From positions 1 to 9,818 of the forward strand of contig CAKZUM010000676.1 of assembly GCA_937921525.1 (NCBI GenBank): 9,818 nucleotides of DNA, written 5' to 3'. The position numbers and the translations under genes are program-made. Shown here in pieces: positions 1 to 6,603 of this stretch. The notes beneath the pieces were generated by a model. It had not been told where the DNA came from, did not search any database, and was given only the letters and a program-made list of their open reading frames with translations. Within the stretch, counting starts at the first letter, position 1. Each line of letters begins with the position of its first letter. The DNA comes from an uncultured Saprospiraceae bacterium. Lineage in GTDB: Bacteria > Bacteroidota > Bacteroidia > Chitinophagales > Saprospiraceae.

Positions 1-15
1 ATGAAGTACTTTCAT
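1..15 (-). CDS. Possible start of a downstream minus-strand gene (cut by window edge)
   Basis: On the minus strand, 18 bases after the mltG stop codon, an ATG at 15-13 opens a frame reading M-K-V-L-H before the window ends. The gap length and A-rich leader fit the next gene of the same operon. Five codons are too few to name a product, and the ATG could be chance. Confidence 0.25.
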
Positions 16-33
16 ATTCTTTGGAATGGTCTC

Positions 34-1107
34 TTAATTCCACGCACCACTCTTTCGCATATTTCGGCGATACTTAGCTGCATTGGCATTGTGCTGTGCT
101 AGTGTTTTGGCAAAGTTATGAAAGCCACTACCATCGCCTCGAGCACAGAAAAACATATACTTATGATCTTCTACGTTCAGGACAGCATCAATACTGGAGA
201 TGGACGCCATGCTGATTGGGCCAGGTGGCAATCCAGGGTACTTATAAGTATTATAAGGAGAATCAATCGCTAGATGTTTATTAAGTATTCTTCTAAGCCC
301 AAAATCTCCTGTAGCAAACTTTACGGTAGGGTCTGCTTCTAGTTTCCAACCCTCTGTATTCAGGCGATTATAGTAGACACCTGCAACTCTACGCTTCTCG
401 TCATTTTGTAAGGTCTCTCTTTCTACGATAGAAGCAAGTGTATATGTTTCTTCTGGCGTTAAGCCTAATTTTTCTGCTTTTTGGCGGCGATTATTTTTAC
501 TCCAAAAAATTTCTTTTTCTTTGACCATTCGCTCTACAAATTGCTTTGGCGTAGTATTCCAAAATACCTCGTAGGTGTTCGGAATGAATAGGGTCATAAG
601 GTTATCTTTTGTATAGCCTAATTCTTTTATATAGGCTTCGTCTTGTAATAAGGCAGCGATAGCTGCTGAATCTGGTTCAATAAAAGCGGCTACTTTTCCT
701 GCTACATTCTCTACTTTCCATGCGTGATTAAATACCAACTTGGAAGGTTCTTGTTTACCAGCTCTTAAATGTTGAATCAATTTTCGATTACTCCATCCCG
801 GTTCTATTTTGAATCTCCCTGCTCGCATCGAAGGTCTAGGATATTTCATATATTCTGCCACCCAAGAAAAGGATTTTGTATCTTTTATTATTTGTTGAGA
901 AGCTAAAGAAGCGACTACTTCTTCAAAGGTAGAGTTGGTAGGGATCTCAAAAAAAGTTTGTGTTCCAATCGTATTAGGAACTGCAGGCCCAAAAATATCT
1001 TGATACTTTTGATAGCCTACAACAAAAGCTATTAATGCAAGTAGACCCAAAATAATTAGAATGGTTCTACCTGTGTTACTTTTACGCTGATTTACTTCTC
1101 CTGCCAT
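34..1107 (-). CDS. mltG: Endolytic murein transglycosylase MltG (YceG-like)
   Basis: An inner-membrane lytic transglycosylase that cleaves nascent peptidoglycan strands internally and is thought to set glycan chain length. The 357-residue protein has a short basic cytoplasmic N-terminus and one membrane segment (about residues 14-32). A LysM-like part (about 50-118) and the YceG catalytic domain (about 125-345) follow. The family signature ASIVERET is at 225-232; E229 is the probable catalytic glutamate by analogy with E. coli MltG. Other conserved blocks are FIPNTYE (174-180), YYNRL (245-249), DPTVKFA (259-265), SPYNTY (283-288) and GLPPGPI (292-298). Length is normal and all motifs are intact. 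The ATG at 1107 is the natural start because the membrane segment follows at once. It is the third gene of a minus-strand run; the 82-base gap upstream shows no clear promoter box, so co-transcription is plausible. Family assignment is very secure. Confidence 0.95.
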   Translation of the reverse strand: MAGEVNQRKSNTGRTILIILGLLALIAFVVGYQKYQDIFGPAVPNTIGTQTFFEIPTNSTFEEVVASLASQQIIKDTKSFSWVAEYMKYPRPSMRAGRFKIEPGWSNRKLIQHLRAGKQEPSKLVFNHAWKVENVAGKVAAFIEPDSAAIAALLQDEAYIKELGYTKDNLMTLFIPNTYEVFWNTTPKQFVERMVKEKEIFWSKNNRRQKAEKLGLTPEETYTLASIVERETLQNDEKRRVAGVYYNRLNTEGWKLEADPTVKFATGDFGLRRILNKHLAIDSPYNTYKYPGLPPGPISMASISSIDAVLNVEDHKYMFFCARGDGSGFHNFAKTLAQHNANAAKYRRNMRKSGAWN

Positions 1108-1189
1108 GTTTAAGTTTAGTACTTTTTCCTTTGAAGTTGTTTAAGAATGTAGACTGAAATTAGTTACATTTTTAAACAATTTCTTTGTA

Positions 1190-2248
1190 TTATTCTTCTG
1201 AATTTTTAGAAGATATTTTTTCTAATTCTTTAAAAAAGGTCTCTAAAAATCTCGTAACATCTTTCCTACTCCCTTTTGATAACAGACTGAATCGTTTAAC
1301 ATATTTAAGAATCTTTTTCTTTTTCTCTAAAAAAAAAAGTCTTGTAGATTTGTCAAGATCTGCTATATTTTCAGTTCCTTGAAAAATTCGGTGTCTAATA
1401 GTCCTTTGCCCTAAACTAGAATTGGGTACTGCATAAGGAGCTGCCACTAATCCTGAAAAATCGAAATCAAAAGGTACTAATTTATGATCGATTTCATTCT
1501 CCTTTTTAAATACTTTTATATTTCTAGGAATAGGCGTTGCTCGCCAATCTGTGTTGCCAATCATGTATTGGTACAAGGCTACAAAGTCATGCTGAATAGC
1601 ATTTATACTATCTATTTTTAAACCGTCCACATCTTTACGAAACTCCCCCTTGATTCGATCCGCCAGCTCTGCTGTATCTTCAATAATAAATCCGAAATGT
1701 TGGAAGGCAGGAACGACCTCTTTGGTATCAATATAAGTAATGAATAAAAATTGAACCTCGTAACTATCTGGTGAAAGAATATTATATAATTTATAAGCGA
1801 GATACTCCCTTGCGATACTTTCAAAACTATCATTCATCGTATCCATACAATGAGTGACTAATTTATAATCATCAAACTTTTTATACTTTCGCTCTTTTAA
1901 ATCTTTTTTACTAAAATCTATTTTTACCATTGGAAAGTCACAGACTCTTCTTCGGAATTTTCCTCGAGGTTTTATTCGAATATCATGCTTGATGATATTC
2001 CCACGCACGTCTGCATGACTAAATATAGCAGGTTGGTAAGTATTTCTATTTCGATGGTTTATAATACTATCTAAATCTGTCTCAATAATAACCCCTGTCA
2101 TATTGCCTTGTTGCAAGGTCTGAAAAATACTTTTTGGTGTTTTTTTGAATTGAGAATAGGATGGAGTAACAGAAAAGATAAAAAAGTAGAATAATAGTGA
2201 TGAAGAAACAATATTTACCTTCGTTGAGCATAACCAAAACCAGCTCAT
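1190..2248 (-). CDS. Secreted CotH/kinase-like hypothetical protein
   Basis: Two starts are possible. A GTG at 2305-2303 overlaps the upstream stop by one base (TAGTG) and gives 371 residues. The ATG at 2248-2246 gives 352 residues and puts a good signal peptide at the N-terminus: a short n-region with Lys, the hydrophobic run SSLLFYFFIFSV, then a likely cut in SYS-Q. I prefer the ATG. The mature protein carries features resembling CotH-type atypical kinases (residue numbers from the GTG): RIKPRGKFRRR (110-120) like the nucleotide-contacting Arg-rich strand, MIGNTDW (248-254), N262, and VPFDFDFSG (277-285), whose D280/D282 could bind metal. The C-terminus (320-371) is very Lys-rich. CotH proteins phosphorylate secreted or surface proteins, but the substrate and even activity here are unknown. 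It follows the DUF4294-like gene directly and precedes mltG, suggesting an envelope role. A run of ten A on the plus strand (1329-1338) lies inside the gene. Confidence 0.8.
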   Translation of the reverse strand: MSWFWLCSTKVNIVSSSLLFYFFIFSVTPSYSQFKKTPKSIFQTLQQGNMTGVIIETDLDSIINHRNRNTYQPAIFSHADVRGNIIKHDIRIKPRGKFRRRVCDFPMVKIDFSKKDLKERKYKKFDDYKLVTHCMDTMNDSFESIAREYLAYKLYNILSPDSYEVQFLFITYIDTKEVVPAFQHFGFIIEDTAELADRIKGEFRKDVDGLKIDSINAIQHDFVALYQYMIGNTDWRATPIPRNIKVFKKENEIDHKLVPFDFDFSGLVAAPYAVPNSSLGQRTIRHRIFQGTENIADLDKSTRLFFLEKKKKILKYVKRFSLLSKGSRKDVTRFLETFFKELEKISSKNSEE

Positions 2249-2304
2249 GAACTGACTAATTAGAGGTAGGTCGGTTACTTGTTCGTTATTTAAAATCTTC
2301 AACA

Positions 2305-2922
2305 CTATTCAATTTTGTGAGAAATATCTAAATCGTATAAGACGGCATCTAATATTGGATCGTCTCCTTTTTTATATCCTTTTTTCAATCTATAGCCAAA
2401 TGGACGACTCAAAGTACTCCAATAAGTGGCTGTAAAACCACCACGCAAACTCTTAACCAAACTATAAAAAGGAGTATCTAACTCCTTCTCTATCATTTTA
2501 ATTAAAATTTTTCCCTGCGTCTTGCTTAAATTTTTTAGAGGATCTGTAAATTCTTTCTTCAATTCCTTATGTAGCCGCTTGATATGTTTTTTACGTTTTC
2601 GAGGCTTCATAGTTGTCGTTACATGCTCTACTTCTCGAAATATTTTAATCGCCTCTACTGCATAGGGATACACCTTATTCGCATATCTTCGATATTTCAT
2701 ATATCGCAGATAATCATCTACGGAATCAAAGTTTCTAGGCGAAGATACATAAACATCTCCCAAATCAGCTACCAAAAGGGTATCATCTTCTGAATATTGA
2801 ACACCAACAATCTCCCCGTCTATTTTAAGCTTATCGACAGGTTTCGTATCCTGTGCTAATAATAAGCTATAGCTACTAGTTAATAAGCTGATAAAGAAAA
2901 TTTTAAAAAAAGTATTCGTCAT
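2305..2922 (-). CDS. DUF4294-like secreted protein
   Basis: A 205-residue protein that I recognise as similar to DUF4294, a Bacteroidota family of unknown function. The start is placed at the ATG at 2922-2920. A TTG four codons upstream (2934) lies inside the likely -7 promoter box and is improbable. From the ATG the protein begins with a signal peptide (MTNTFFKIFFISLLTSSYSLLLAQ), with likely cleavage at LLA-Q. A short acidic N-terminal part follows, then a strongly basic helical core with YMKYRRYANKVYPYA and a Lys/Arg cluster (RKRKKHIKRLHKEL). The C-terminal part contains the typical aromatic stretch GGFTATYWSTLSRPFGYRLKKGY. The product is expected in the periplasm or on the surface; no catalytic motif is evident. 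Its TAG stop shares a base with a possible GTG start of the next gene, so translational coupling is likely. Family call is from memory of the motif, not a search. Confidence 0.87.
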   Translation of the reverse strand: MTNTFFKIFFISLLTSSYSLLLAQDTKPVDKLKIDGEIVGVQYSEDDTLLVADLGDVYVSSPRNFDSVDDYLRYMKYRRYANKVYPYAVEAIKIFREVEHVTTTMKPRKRKKHIKRLHKELKKEFTDPLKNLSKTQGKILIKMIEKELDTPFYSLVKSLRGGFTATYWSTLSRPFGYRLKKGYKKGDDPILDAVLYDLDISHKIE

Positions 2923-2931
2923 GTAGTAAAA

Positions 2932-2959
2932 CAAAATTAAGCATTCTAACGACTATCAA
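2932..2959 (-). promoter_or_regulatory. Bacteroidota-type promoter for the DUF4294-like operon
   Basis: On the minus strand TAATTTTG (2939-2932) fits the Bacteroidota -7 consensus TAnnTTTG exactly. A TTG (2959-2957) lies 17 bases further upstream, as expected for the -33 element. The box ends nine bases before the ATG at 2922, so the leader would be only a few bases long. The match is to consensus only. Confidence 0.45.
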
Positions 2960-3108
2960 TTACCTCTGGAATGGTGAAGTTTAACAATCGTCTTGGTATA
3001 AACGTTTGAGCAGAGAAAATATTCACAAAAAAGAGCTTATTCTTTTGTTAATTAATGAAAATAAAGAGAAGGAGTTCAAAAAAGAGCGGAAAGAAGTGTA
3101 AAGTGGGC

Positions 3109-3144
3109 AAAAAAATAAAGAGAAGTTCATACGAACTTCTCTTT
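3109..3144 (-). terminator. Strong intrinsic terminator reading leftward
   Basis: A perfect 12-bp stem, AAAGAGAAGTTC (3117-3128) and GAACTTCTCTTT (3133-3144), closes a 4-base ATAC loop. Read on the minus strand, the stem is followed by ATTTTTTTG (3116-3108), the U-run of an intrinsic terminator; the plus-strand side has no T-run. No recognisable minus-strand gene ends here. Confidence 0.7.
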
Positions 3145-3154
3145 CCAACATTTC

Positions 3155-3183
3155 GTAGTTGATCGGTTTGAAGGATCGACTAC
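3155..3183. repeat. Hairpin, 10-bp stem with one wobble
   Basis: GTAGTTGATC (3155-3164) pairs with GATCGACTAC (3174-3183), with one G-T pair and a 9-base loop. It sits eleven bases right of the terminator stem. It could be a folded part of the same transcript or a degenerate repeat. Confidence 0.45.
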
Positions 3184-3362
3184 AGTCCATTACTATCCAT
3201 ATATCTTGATAAACTTAAAAATGGAGCAACCTAAGTTGCTTCACCCTAAGTATTTTTAGTCATGCGAGGGGGTGTGGGATTTAATGACAGAGTACTAAGT
3301 CAGTCATTTATGTGAAATGAAGCGATTATTTCTCCATTTCTAGTTTATTTACTTGTTATTCG

Positions 3363-3397
3363 GGATTTGTTATTTAGGATTTAGGATTTGGGATTTT
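3363..3397. repeat. Imperfect 7-bp tandem repeat
   Basis: Five units of seven bases in phase: GGATTTG, TTATTTA, GGATTTA, GGATTTG, GGATTTT. The second unit has diverged and the others differ only at the last base. No function can be assigned. Confidence 0.6.
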
Positions 3398-3410
3398 TTA
3401 CCAAAAGGAG

Positions 3411-3454
3411 CATCTTCCGACCTGAATTAAGCACCGTTAATCAGGTCGGAGATG
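3411..3454. repeat. Long near-perfect inverted repeat with 6-base loop
   Basis: Left arm 3411-3430 and right arm 3437-3454 form an 18-bp stem broken only by two single-base bulges (an extra T and an extra A on the left), around the loop GCACCG. The core arms are CCGACCTGA and its inverse. No T-run follows on the plus side, so it looks more like a dispersed palindromic element than a terminator. Confidence 0.6.
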
Positions 3455-3670
3455 TCAATTTCATTTTTGCTTAGACAACAACTTTCAATAGCCGCATATC
3501 TATTACTTACTATTGTATTCCTATCTACGTTTACAAGCTAGATATGCTTTCTCTGATGTACTACTCCTAGTACTTGGGCTAATAAAATCGGACGAGCTTT
3601 CTTTTTTTCGAGTTTTTGAGAATTTAATTTGTCAATTTTGGTTAAAAGACGTTGTTCATGGATTATGTTC

Positions 3671-3697
3671 AAAAAATTTGCGTTGTGGGTCAACGCA
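3671..3697 (-). terminator. Possible leftward terminator
   Basis: TGCGTTG (3679-3685) and CAACGCA (3691-3697) form a perfect 7-bp stem with loop TGGGT. Read on the minus strand, the stem is followed by AATTTTTTG. This has intrinsic-terminator shape but is weaker than the one at 3109-3144. It has no identified gene upstream and lies inside both doubtful small open frames. Confidence 0.35.
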
Positions 3698-3897
3698 GTC
3701 ATGGGATAATAATGTTCGTTGGAAATGTTCAAAGTTTTTGTTGAATGTCTCGCTGTCCTAGATTTTAGTGTTTGTTTTTGTCTTGCGTTTGTAAGCATCT
3801 TTATGCCTTACATACTAGAGTGTTGGTACTTTCTGTGATGTACCCAATAGTTTTAGAAAAAAGATATTTTTTTTGAAATGCATAATATTGAAGCCAA

Positions 3898-3959
3898 GAA
3901 GTAAGTAAATACAGAGATTTTAGACTGGCTCTATTTACTATTTAGCTTAGAATTACTTC
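3898..3959. repeat. Nested inverted repeats upstream of the restriction-modification genes
   Basis: Outer arms GAAGTAA (3898-3904) and TTACTTC (3953-3959) enclose AGTAAATA (3904-3911) and TATTTACT (3932-3939). A further GAG/CTC pair (3914-3916, 3929-3931) extends the inner stem. The block ends about 80 bases before the methyltransferase start. It could be an operator-like or structured element, but no controller gene is present here. Confidence 0.4.
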
Positions 3960-4027
3960 GCAATTACGCTAATATTTTATTAATCACGATAAAGTATATC
4001 CTTATGACTAATTTTAAAAAACAATAG

Positions 4028-4035
4028 TATCTTTG
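4028..4035 (+). promoter_or_regulatory. Bacteroidota-type -7 box of the restriction-modification operon
   Basis: TATCTTTG matches TAnnTTTG exactly and ends four bases before the ATG at 4040. Transcription from it would begin at or next to the start codon, giving a leaderless message. No TTG is found at the usual -33 spacing, so only half of the promoter is supported. Confidence 0.4.
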
Positions 4036-4039
4036 AAAT

Positions 4040-4942
4040 ATGAAAATACCACAACCAATACCATATCAGGGAAGCAAAAGAGCTTTAGCTTCTCTAATAC
4101 TTAAGTATTTTCCAGTAAAAATCGATAGATTAATCGAACCTTTTGCAGGATCAGCAGCAATTACAGTTGCAACAGCTATAAGATCAAGGGCTTCGAGCTA
4201 TTGGATTAATGACCTGAATCAACCTTTAATCAACCTTCTTGAAAAAATCGTAAAGAATCCTGAAACGATTGCATTAGAGTATGAAGAAATTTGGCAGAAA
4301 CAGTTAGGAAATGAACGTGAATATTACAAAGAAATAAGACATAGATTTAATATAAATAAAAAGCCTAAAGACTTTTTGTACGTACTAGCTAGATGTGTTA
4401 AAGGTGCTGTTAGATATAATTCTTTAGGTGAATTTAATCAGTCTCCAGATAATAGAAGAAAAGGCAAATTACCCAAAACAATGCGAAAAGAGATATTACA
4501 AATATCAAATTTGTTAAAAGGTAAAACAAAGTTTACTGCGTTGGACTACGCTAAAATATTTGAAGAAGCAACTGAAAATGACTTAATATATATGGACCCT
4601 CCTTATCAAGGTACATCCAATAAAAAAGATTCTAGATATTTAGCTGGGTTGAATTTAGAAGAATTCATTTCTAATCTAGAATTACTAAATCACAAAAATG
4701 TGTCTTATTTAATAAGTTTTGATGGCAAATTAGGAAGTAAATCATATGGTAGAGACTTACCAAAGAAACTTGAACTTCAAAAAATAATGATTGAAGTTGG
4801 AAGATCAACAACTTCAACTTTACTTGGTCAAACCGATATAACTTACGAATCTCTATATTTATCAAAAGCTCTAACCGAAAAACTATCAATTGAATTACCA
4901 AAAGAAGTAGCACTAAAACCAAAGCAACTTCAGTTATTATGA
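4040..4942 (+). CDS. Type II DNA adenine-N6 methyltransferase, D12 class
   Basis: Transfers a methyl group from S-adenosylmethionine to N6 of adenine in the host DNA recognition site, protecting it from the partner endonuclease encoded next. The 300-residue protein shows the motif order of the alpha-group (Dam/D12) enzymes: motif X YQGSKR (9-14), SAM-binding motif I EPFAGSAAI (33-41), acidic loop NDLN (57-60), the D12 segment RYNSLGEFN (125-133) and the catalytic DPPY (186-189). The region between motifs I and IV would hold target recognition. Length is normal and all key residues are present. The ATG at 4040 is directly preceded by a -7 box match, so this start is well supported. The TGA stop overlaps the endonuclease ATG (ATGA). 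The target sequence cannot be read from the protein. The operon's AT-rich codons and isolated plus-strand position suggest horizontal acquisition, which is inference. Confidence 0.93.
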   Translation: MKIPQPIPYQGSKRALASLILKYFPVKIDRLIEPFAGSAAITVATAIRSRASSYWINDLNQPLINLLEKIVKNPETIALEYEEIWQKQLGNEREYYKEIRHRFNINKKPKDFLYVLARCVKGAVRYNSLGEFNQSPDNRRKGKLPKTMRKEILQISNLLKGKTKFTALDYAKIFEEATENDLIYMDPPYQGTSNKKDSRYLAGLNLEEFISNLELLNHKNVSYLISFDGKLGSKSYGRDLPKKLELQKIMIEVGRSTTSTLLGQTDITYESLYLSKALTEKLSIELPKEVALKPKQLQLL

Positions 4943-5667
4943 GCAAACAAGAGATACCTAAAAGGATTCAAGAAATTTTTGATAGCATAAAAAACAAAAG
5001 AGCTAAAATTGTAATTGATCACATCATTAAATATGGTCAAATAACAACTGAAGAACTTGAAAAAGACTATGGCTACAACCATGCACCAAGAGCAGCTAGA
5101 GATGTTAGAGAGGCAGGGATTCCCTTAATAACAAATAAAGTTAAATCAAGTGATGGAAAAAGAAATATTGCAGCTTACACTTTTGGAGATTTTTCAACAA
5201 TAAGATTAGATCGGGTAAAAGGACGCATAAGTTGGCCAAAGAACTTCAAAAGAGATTTAATACAAAGATATGGTCAAATCTGTTTAATTAGCAATGTAAA
5301 ACTGGAATCTAGAGCTCTTCAGATTGATCATAGAATCCCATATGAATTAGCTGGAGATAAGAATGAAGGAAAGCCAAATATTGAAGATTTCATGTTACTT
5401 AGTGGTACAAGTAATAGAGCTAAGTCATGGAGTTGTGAACATTGCAAGAATCTAACTGAAATAAAAGATTTAGAAAAATGCAAATCATGTTACTGGGCTT
5501 ATCCTGAAAACTATTCACATGTAGCCTTGAATGAGGCAAGAAAATTAGATCTGACTTGGCAAGGCGATGAAGTTAAAGAATATGATGCCTTAAAATCTAA
5601 TTCAGAAGAAGTTGGTGAAGAGCTTCCAGACTATGTCAAAGAGATTCTCAGAAAGAATATAAAATAA
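4939..5667 (+). CDS. HNH-type Type II restriction endonuclease
   Basis: Predicted to cut unmethylated DNA at the site protected by the adjacent methyltransferase. In 242 residues I see a winged-helix-like N-terminal part (about 22-84; IIKYGQITTEELEKDYGY, then DVREAGIPL and a beta-wing). An HNH/beta-beta-alpha-metal core follows with the pair D130-H131 in LQIDHRIPYELAG, and N159 in SGTSNRAKSW. A zinc ribbon is formed by CEHC (166-169) and CKSC (181-184), followed by YWAYPENYSHVA (185-196). H131 is the likely general base, and the four Cys probably hold a structural zinc. This arrangement is familiar from HNH restriction enzymes encoded beside a methylase. The tail (200-242) is acidic and charged. 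Translation is coupled to the methylase by the ATGA overlap. Endonuclease identity rests on motif and context; specificity is unknown. Confidence 0.88.
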   Translation: MSKQEIPKRIQEIFDSIKNKRAKIVIDHIIKYGQITTEELEKDYGYNHAPRAARDVREAGIPLITNKVKSSDGKRNIAAYTFGDFSTIRLDRVKGRISWPKNFKRDLIQRYGQICLISNVKLESRALQIDHRIPYELAGDKNEGKPNIEDFMLLSGTSNRAKSWSCEHCKNLTEIKDLEKCKSCYWAYPENYSHVALNEARKLDLTWQGDEVKEYDALKSNSEEVGEELPDYVKEILRKNIK

Positions 5668-5795
5668 AAAGACCATAATTTAGTAGACTATTTTGGTAGC
5701 AGAAACTATCGGAGTGCCACTCTCACCACCAACCTTCTTTCGTAATTGTATTTCTTAAATACTTATCGAAAATCCGTTAAAAAACAACAAAACAG

Positions 5796-6602
5796 ATGAG
5801 TGAAGATTACTTTATAGGGGTTCATCAACAAGAAATAGAACGACTAGATCGCCAGCATCTAGCTTGGCAACCAGAGACACAAGCACTTATTCAGTCAGCC
5901 AAATTAGCAGATTGTAAAAATATACTAGATTTAGGTTGTGGCCCCGGCTTTACGACTTTTGAATTAGCGAATAACTGCCCCAAAACACATATTACGGCTT
6001 TAGATAAAGCTAGTTTGTACCAGAATTACTTGCGTTTTCAAATCCAGAAGCGAAAGACCCAAAATATAGAACTATTACATGCTGATATTTTAGATTTGCC
6101 CAATCAGGAAGGACTATATGATGCGGCCTTTTGTCGTTGGTTCTTAGCTTTTTTGATTGGAGATTTACCTGCGGTCTTGGAGGCTGTTTATAAAAAACTA
6201 CAACCAGGAGGAGTATTTGTGGCGATGGAATATTTGACTTTGGATAGTTTTACTTGTGCTCCTGCCAATGAAAGTTTTGATGCGCATACGAAAGCTTGGA
6301 ATCAATTTTATTTAAATAATGGGGGCGATGCTAAAATTGGTACGTATCTCCCTAATTTTTTAGAACAAGCAGGTTTTACTATTGAATCGCAGACTTGTGT
6401 AGGTGGTATGGCACCCGTGCAACACCGCTGGTGGAACTGGTGGCGAGATGCCTTTAATGATTTTGCACCGATTTTTTTGGAACAAGGTTTAATGACCCCA
6501 ATAGATTTTGAAGCTTTAAAGGCTTATTGGGTAGAACAGGAAAAGACTAAGAATGGGTTTATTTATTCGGCGGTGATTACGCAGATTGTGGCTCGGAAGT
6601 AA
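5796..6602 (+). CDS. Class I SAM-dependent methyltransferase, substrate unknown
   Basis: A soluble 268-residue Rossmann-fold methyltransferase. Motif I is ILDLGCGPG (43-51), with the acidic residue D70 at the end of strand beta-2 (ITALD). D97 lies in HADILDLP (95-102), and motif IV is YDAAFCRWFLAFL (108-120). LQPGG (135-139) is the usual post-II turn. The N-terminus (YFIGVHQQEIERLDRQHLAWQPET) resembles a cap helix common in small-molecule methyltransferases of the Methyltransf_25/11 type. The C-terminal half is Trp-rich (HRWWNWWRDAF) and probably shapes the substrate pocket. The ATG at 5796 follows an A-rich leader typical of the phylum. No partner gene reveals the substrate: it runs convergently with the ABC exporter and lies downstream of the restriction operon, but with a 128-base gap and richer G/C use, so it is probably native and separate. 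Confidence 0.9.
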   Translation: MSEDYFIGVHQQEIERLDRQHLAWQPETQALIQSAKLADCKNILDLGCGPGFTTFELANNCPKTHITALDKASLYQNYLRFQIQKRKTQNIELLHADILDLPNQEGLYDAAFCRWFLAFLIGDLPAVLEAVYKKLQPGGVFVAMEYLTLDSFTCAPANESFDAHTKAWNQFYLNNGGDAKIGTYLPNFLEQAGFTIESQTCVGGMAPVQHRWWNWWRDAFNDFAPIFLEQGLMTPIDFEALKAYWVEQEKTKNGFIYSAVITQIVARK

Positions 6603-6603
6603 T

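Larger units (their letters stand above)
2935..4039. other. Long structured intergenic region without a convincing gene
   Basis: About 1.1 kb between the divergent DUF4294-like gene and the restriction-modification operon. It holds many inverted repeats, listed separately, plus smaller ones: GGAGCAAC/GTTGCTTC around a CTAA loop (3223-3242, one wobble), a 9-bp pair GCATATCTA/TAGATATGC with a 36-base spacer (3494-3547), and GTACTA/TAGTAC around CTCC (3558-3573). Overlapping open frames exist on both strands (3513-3761 plus, TTG start; 3538-3798 minus, ATG start, 86 residues, basic). Neither has a recognisable domain, and each reads through hairpins. They are probably noncoding or decayed. No tRNA, rRNA, tmRNA or RNase P signature was seen. 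Confidence 0.6.

Noticed and set aside
2923..2934. Upstream TTG start for the DUF4294-like gene
   Set aside because: It falls within the -7 promoter match, and the ATG at 2922 starts the signal peptide cleanly.
3513..3761. Plus-strand open frame of 82 codons
   Set aside because: It has a TTG start, no recognisable domain and unusual composition, overlaps another open frame on the opposite strand, and runs through hairpins at 3558-3573 and 3679-3697.
3538..3798. Minus-strand open frame of 86 codons with ATG start
   Set aside because: The product is basic and low in complexity with no motif I know, and a terminator-like hairpin lies inside the frame. It was considered as a transposase remnant, but no signature was found.
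3400..4040. Retron, CRISPR or reprogrammable-nuclease guide RNA next to the HNH gene
   Set aside because: No reverse transcriptase, no regularly spaced repeats, and no IscB/TnpB-type domain. The HNH protein has a restriction-type zinc ribbon and its own methylase.
4671..4946. Minus-strand open frame opposite the methylase
   Set aside because: It is a shadow of the methylase coding sequence, rich in Leu/Val/Ile from antisense reading, with no promoter or motif.
5668..5720. Possible terminator after the endonuclease
   Set aside because: Only very short stems (such as TAG/CTA) form and no T-run follows a stable hairpin.
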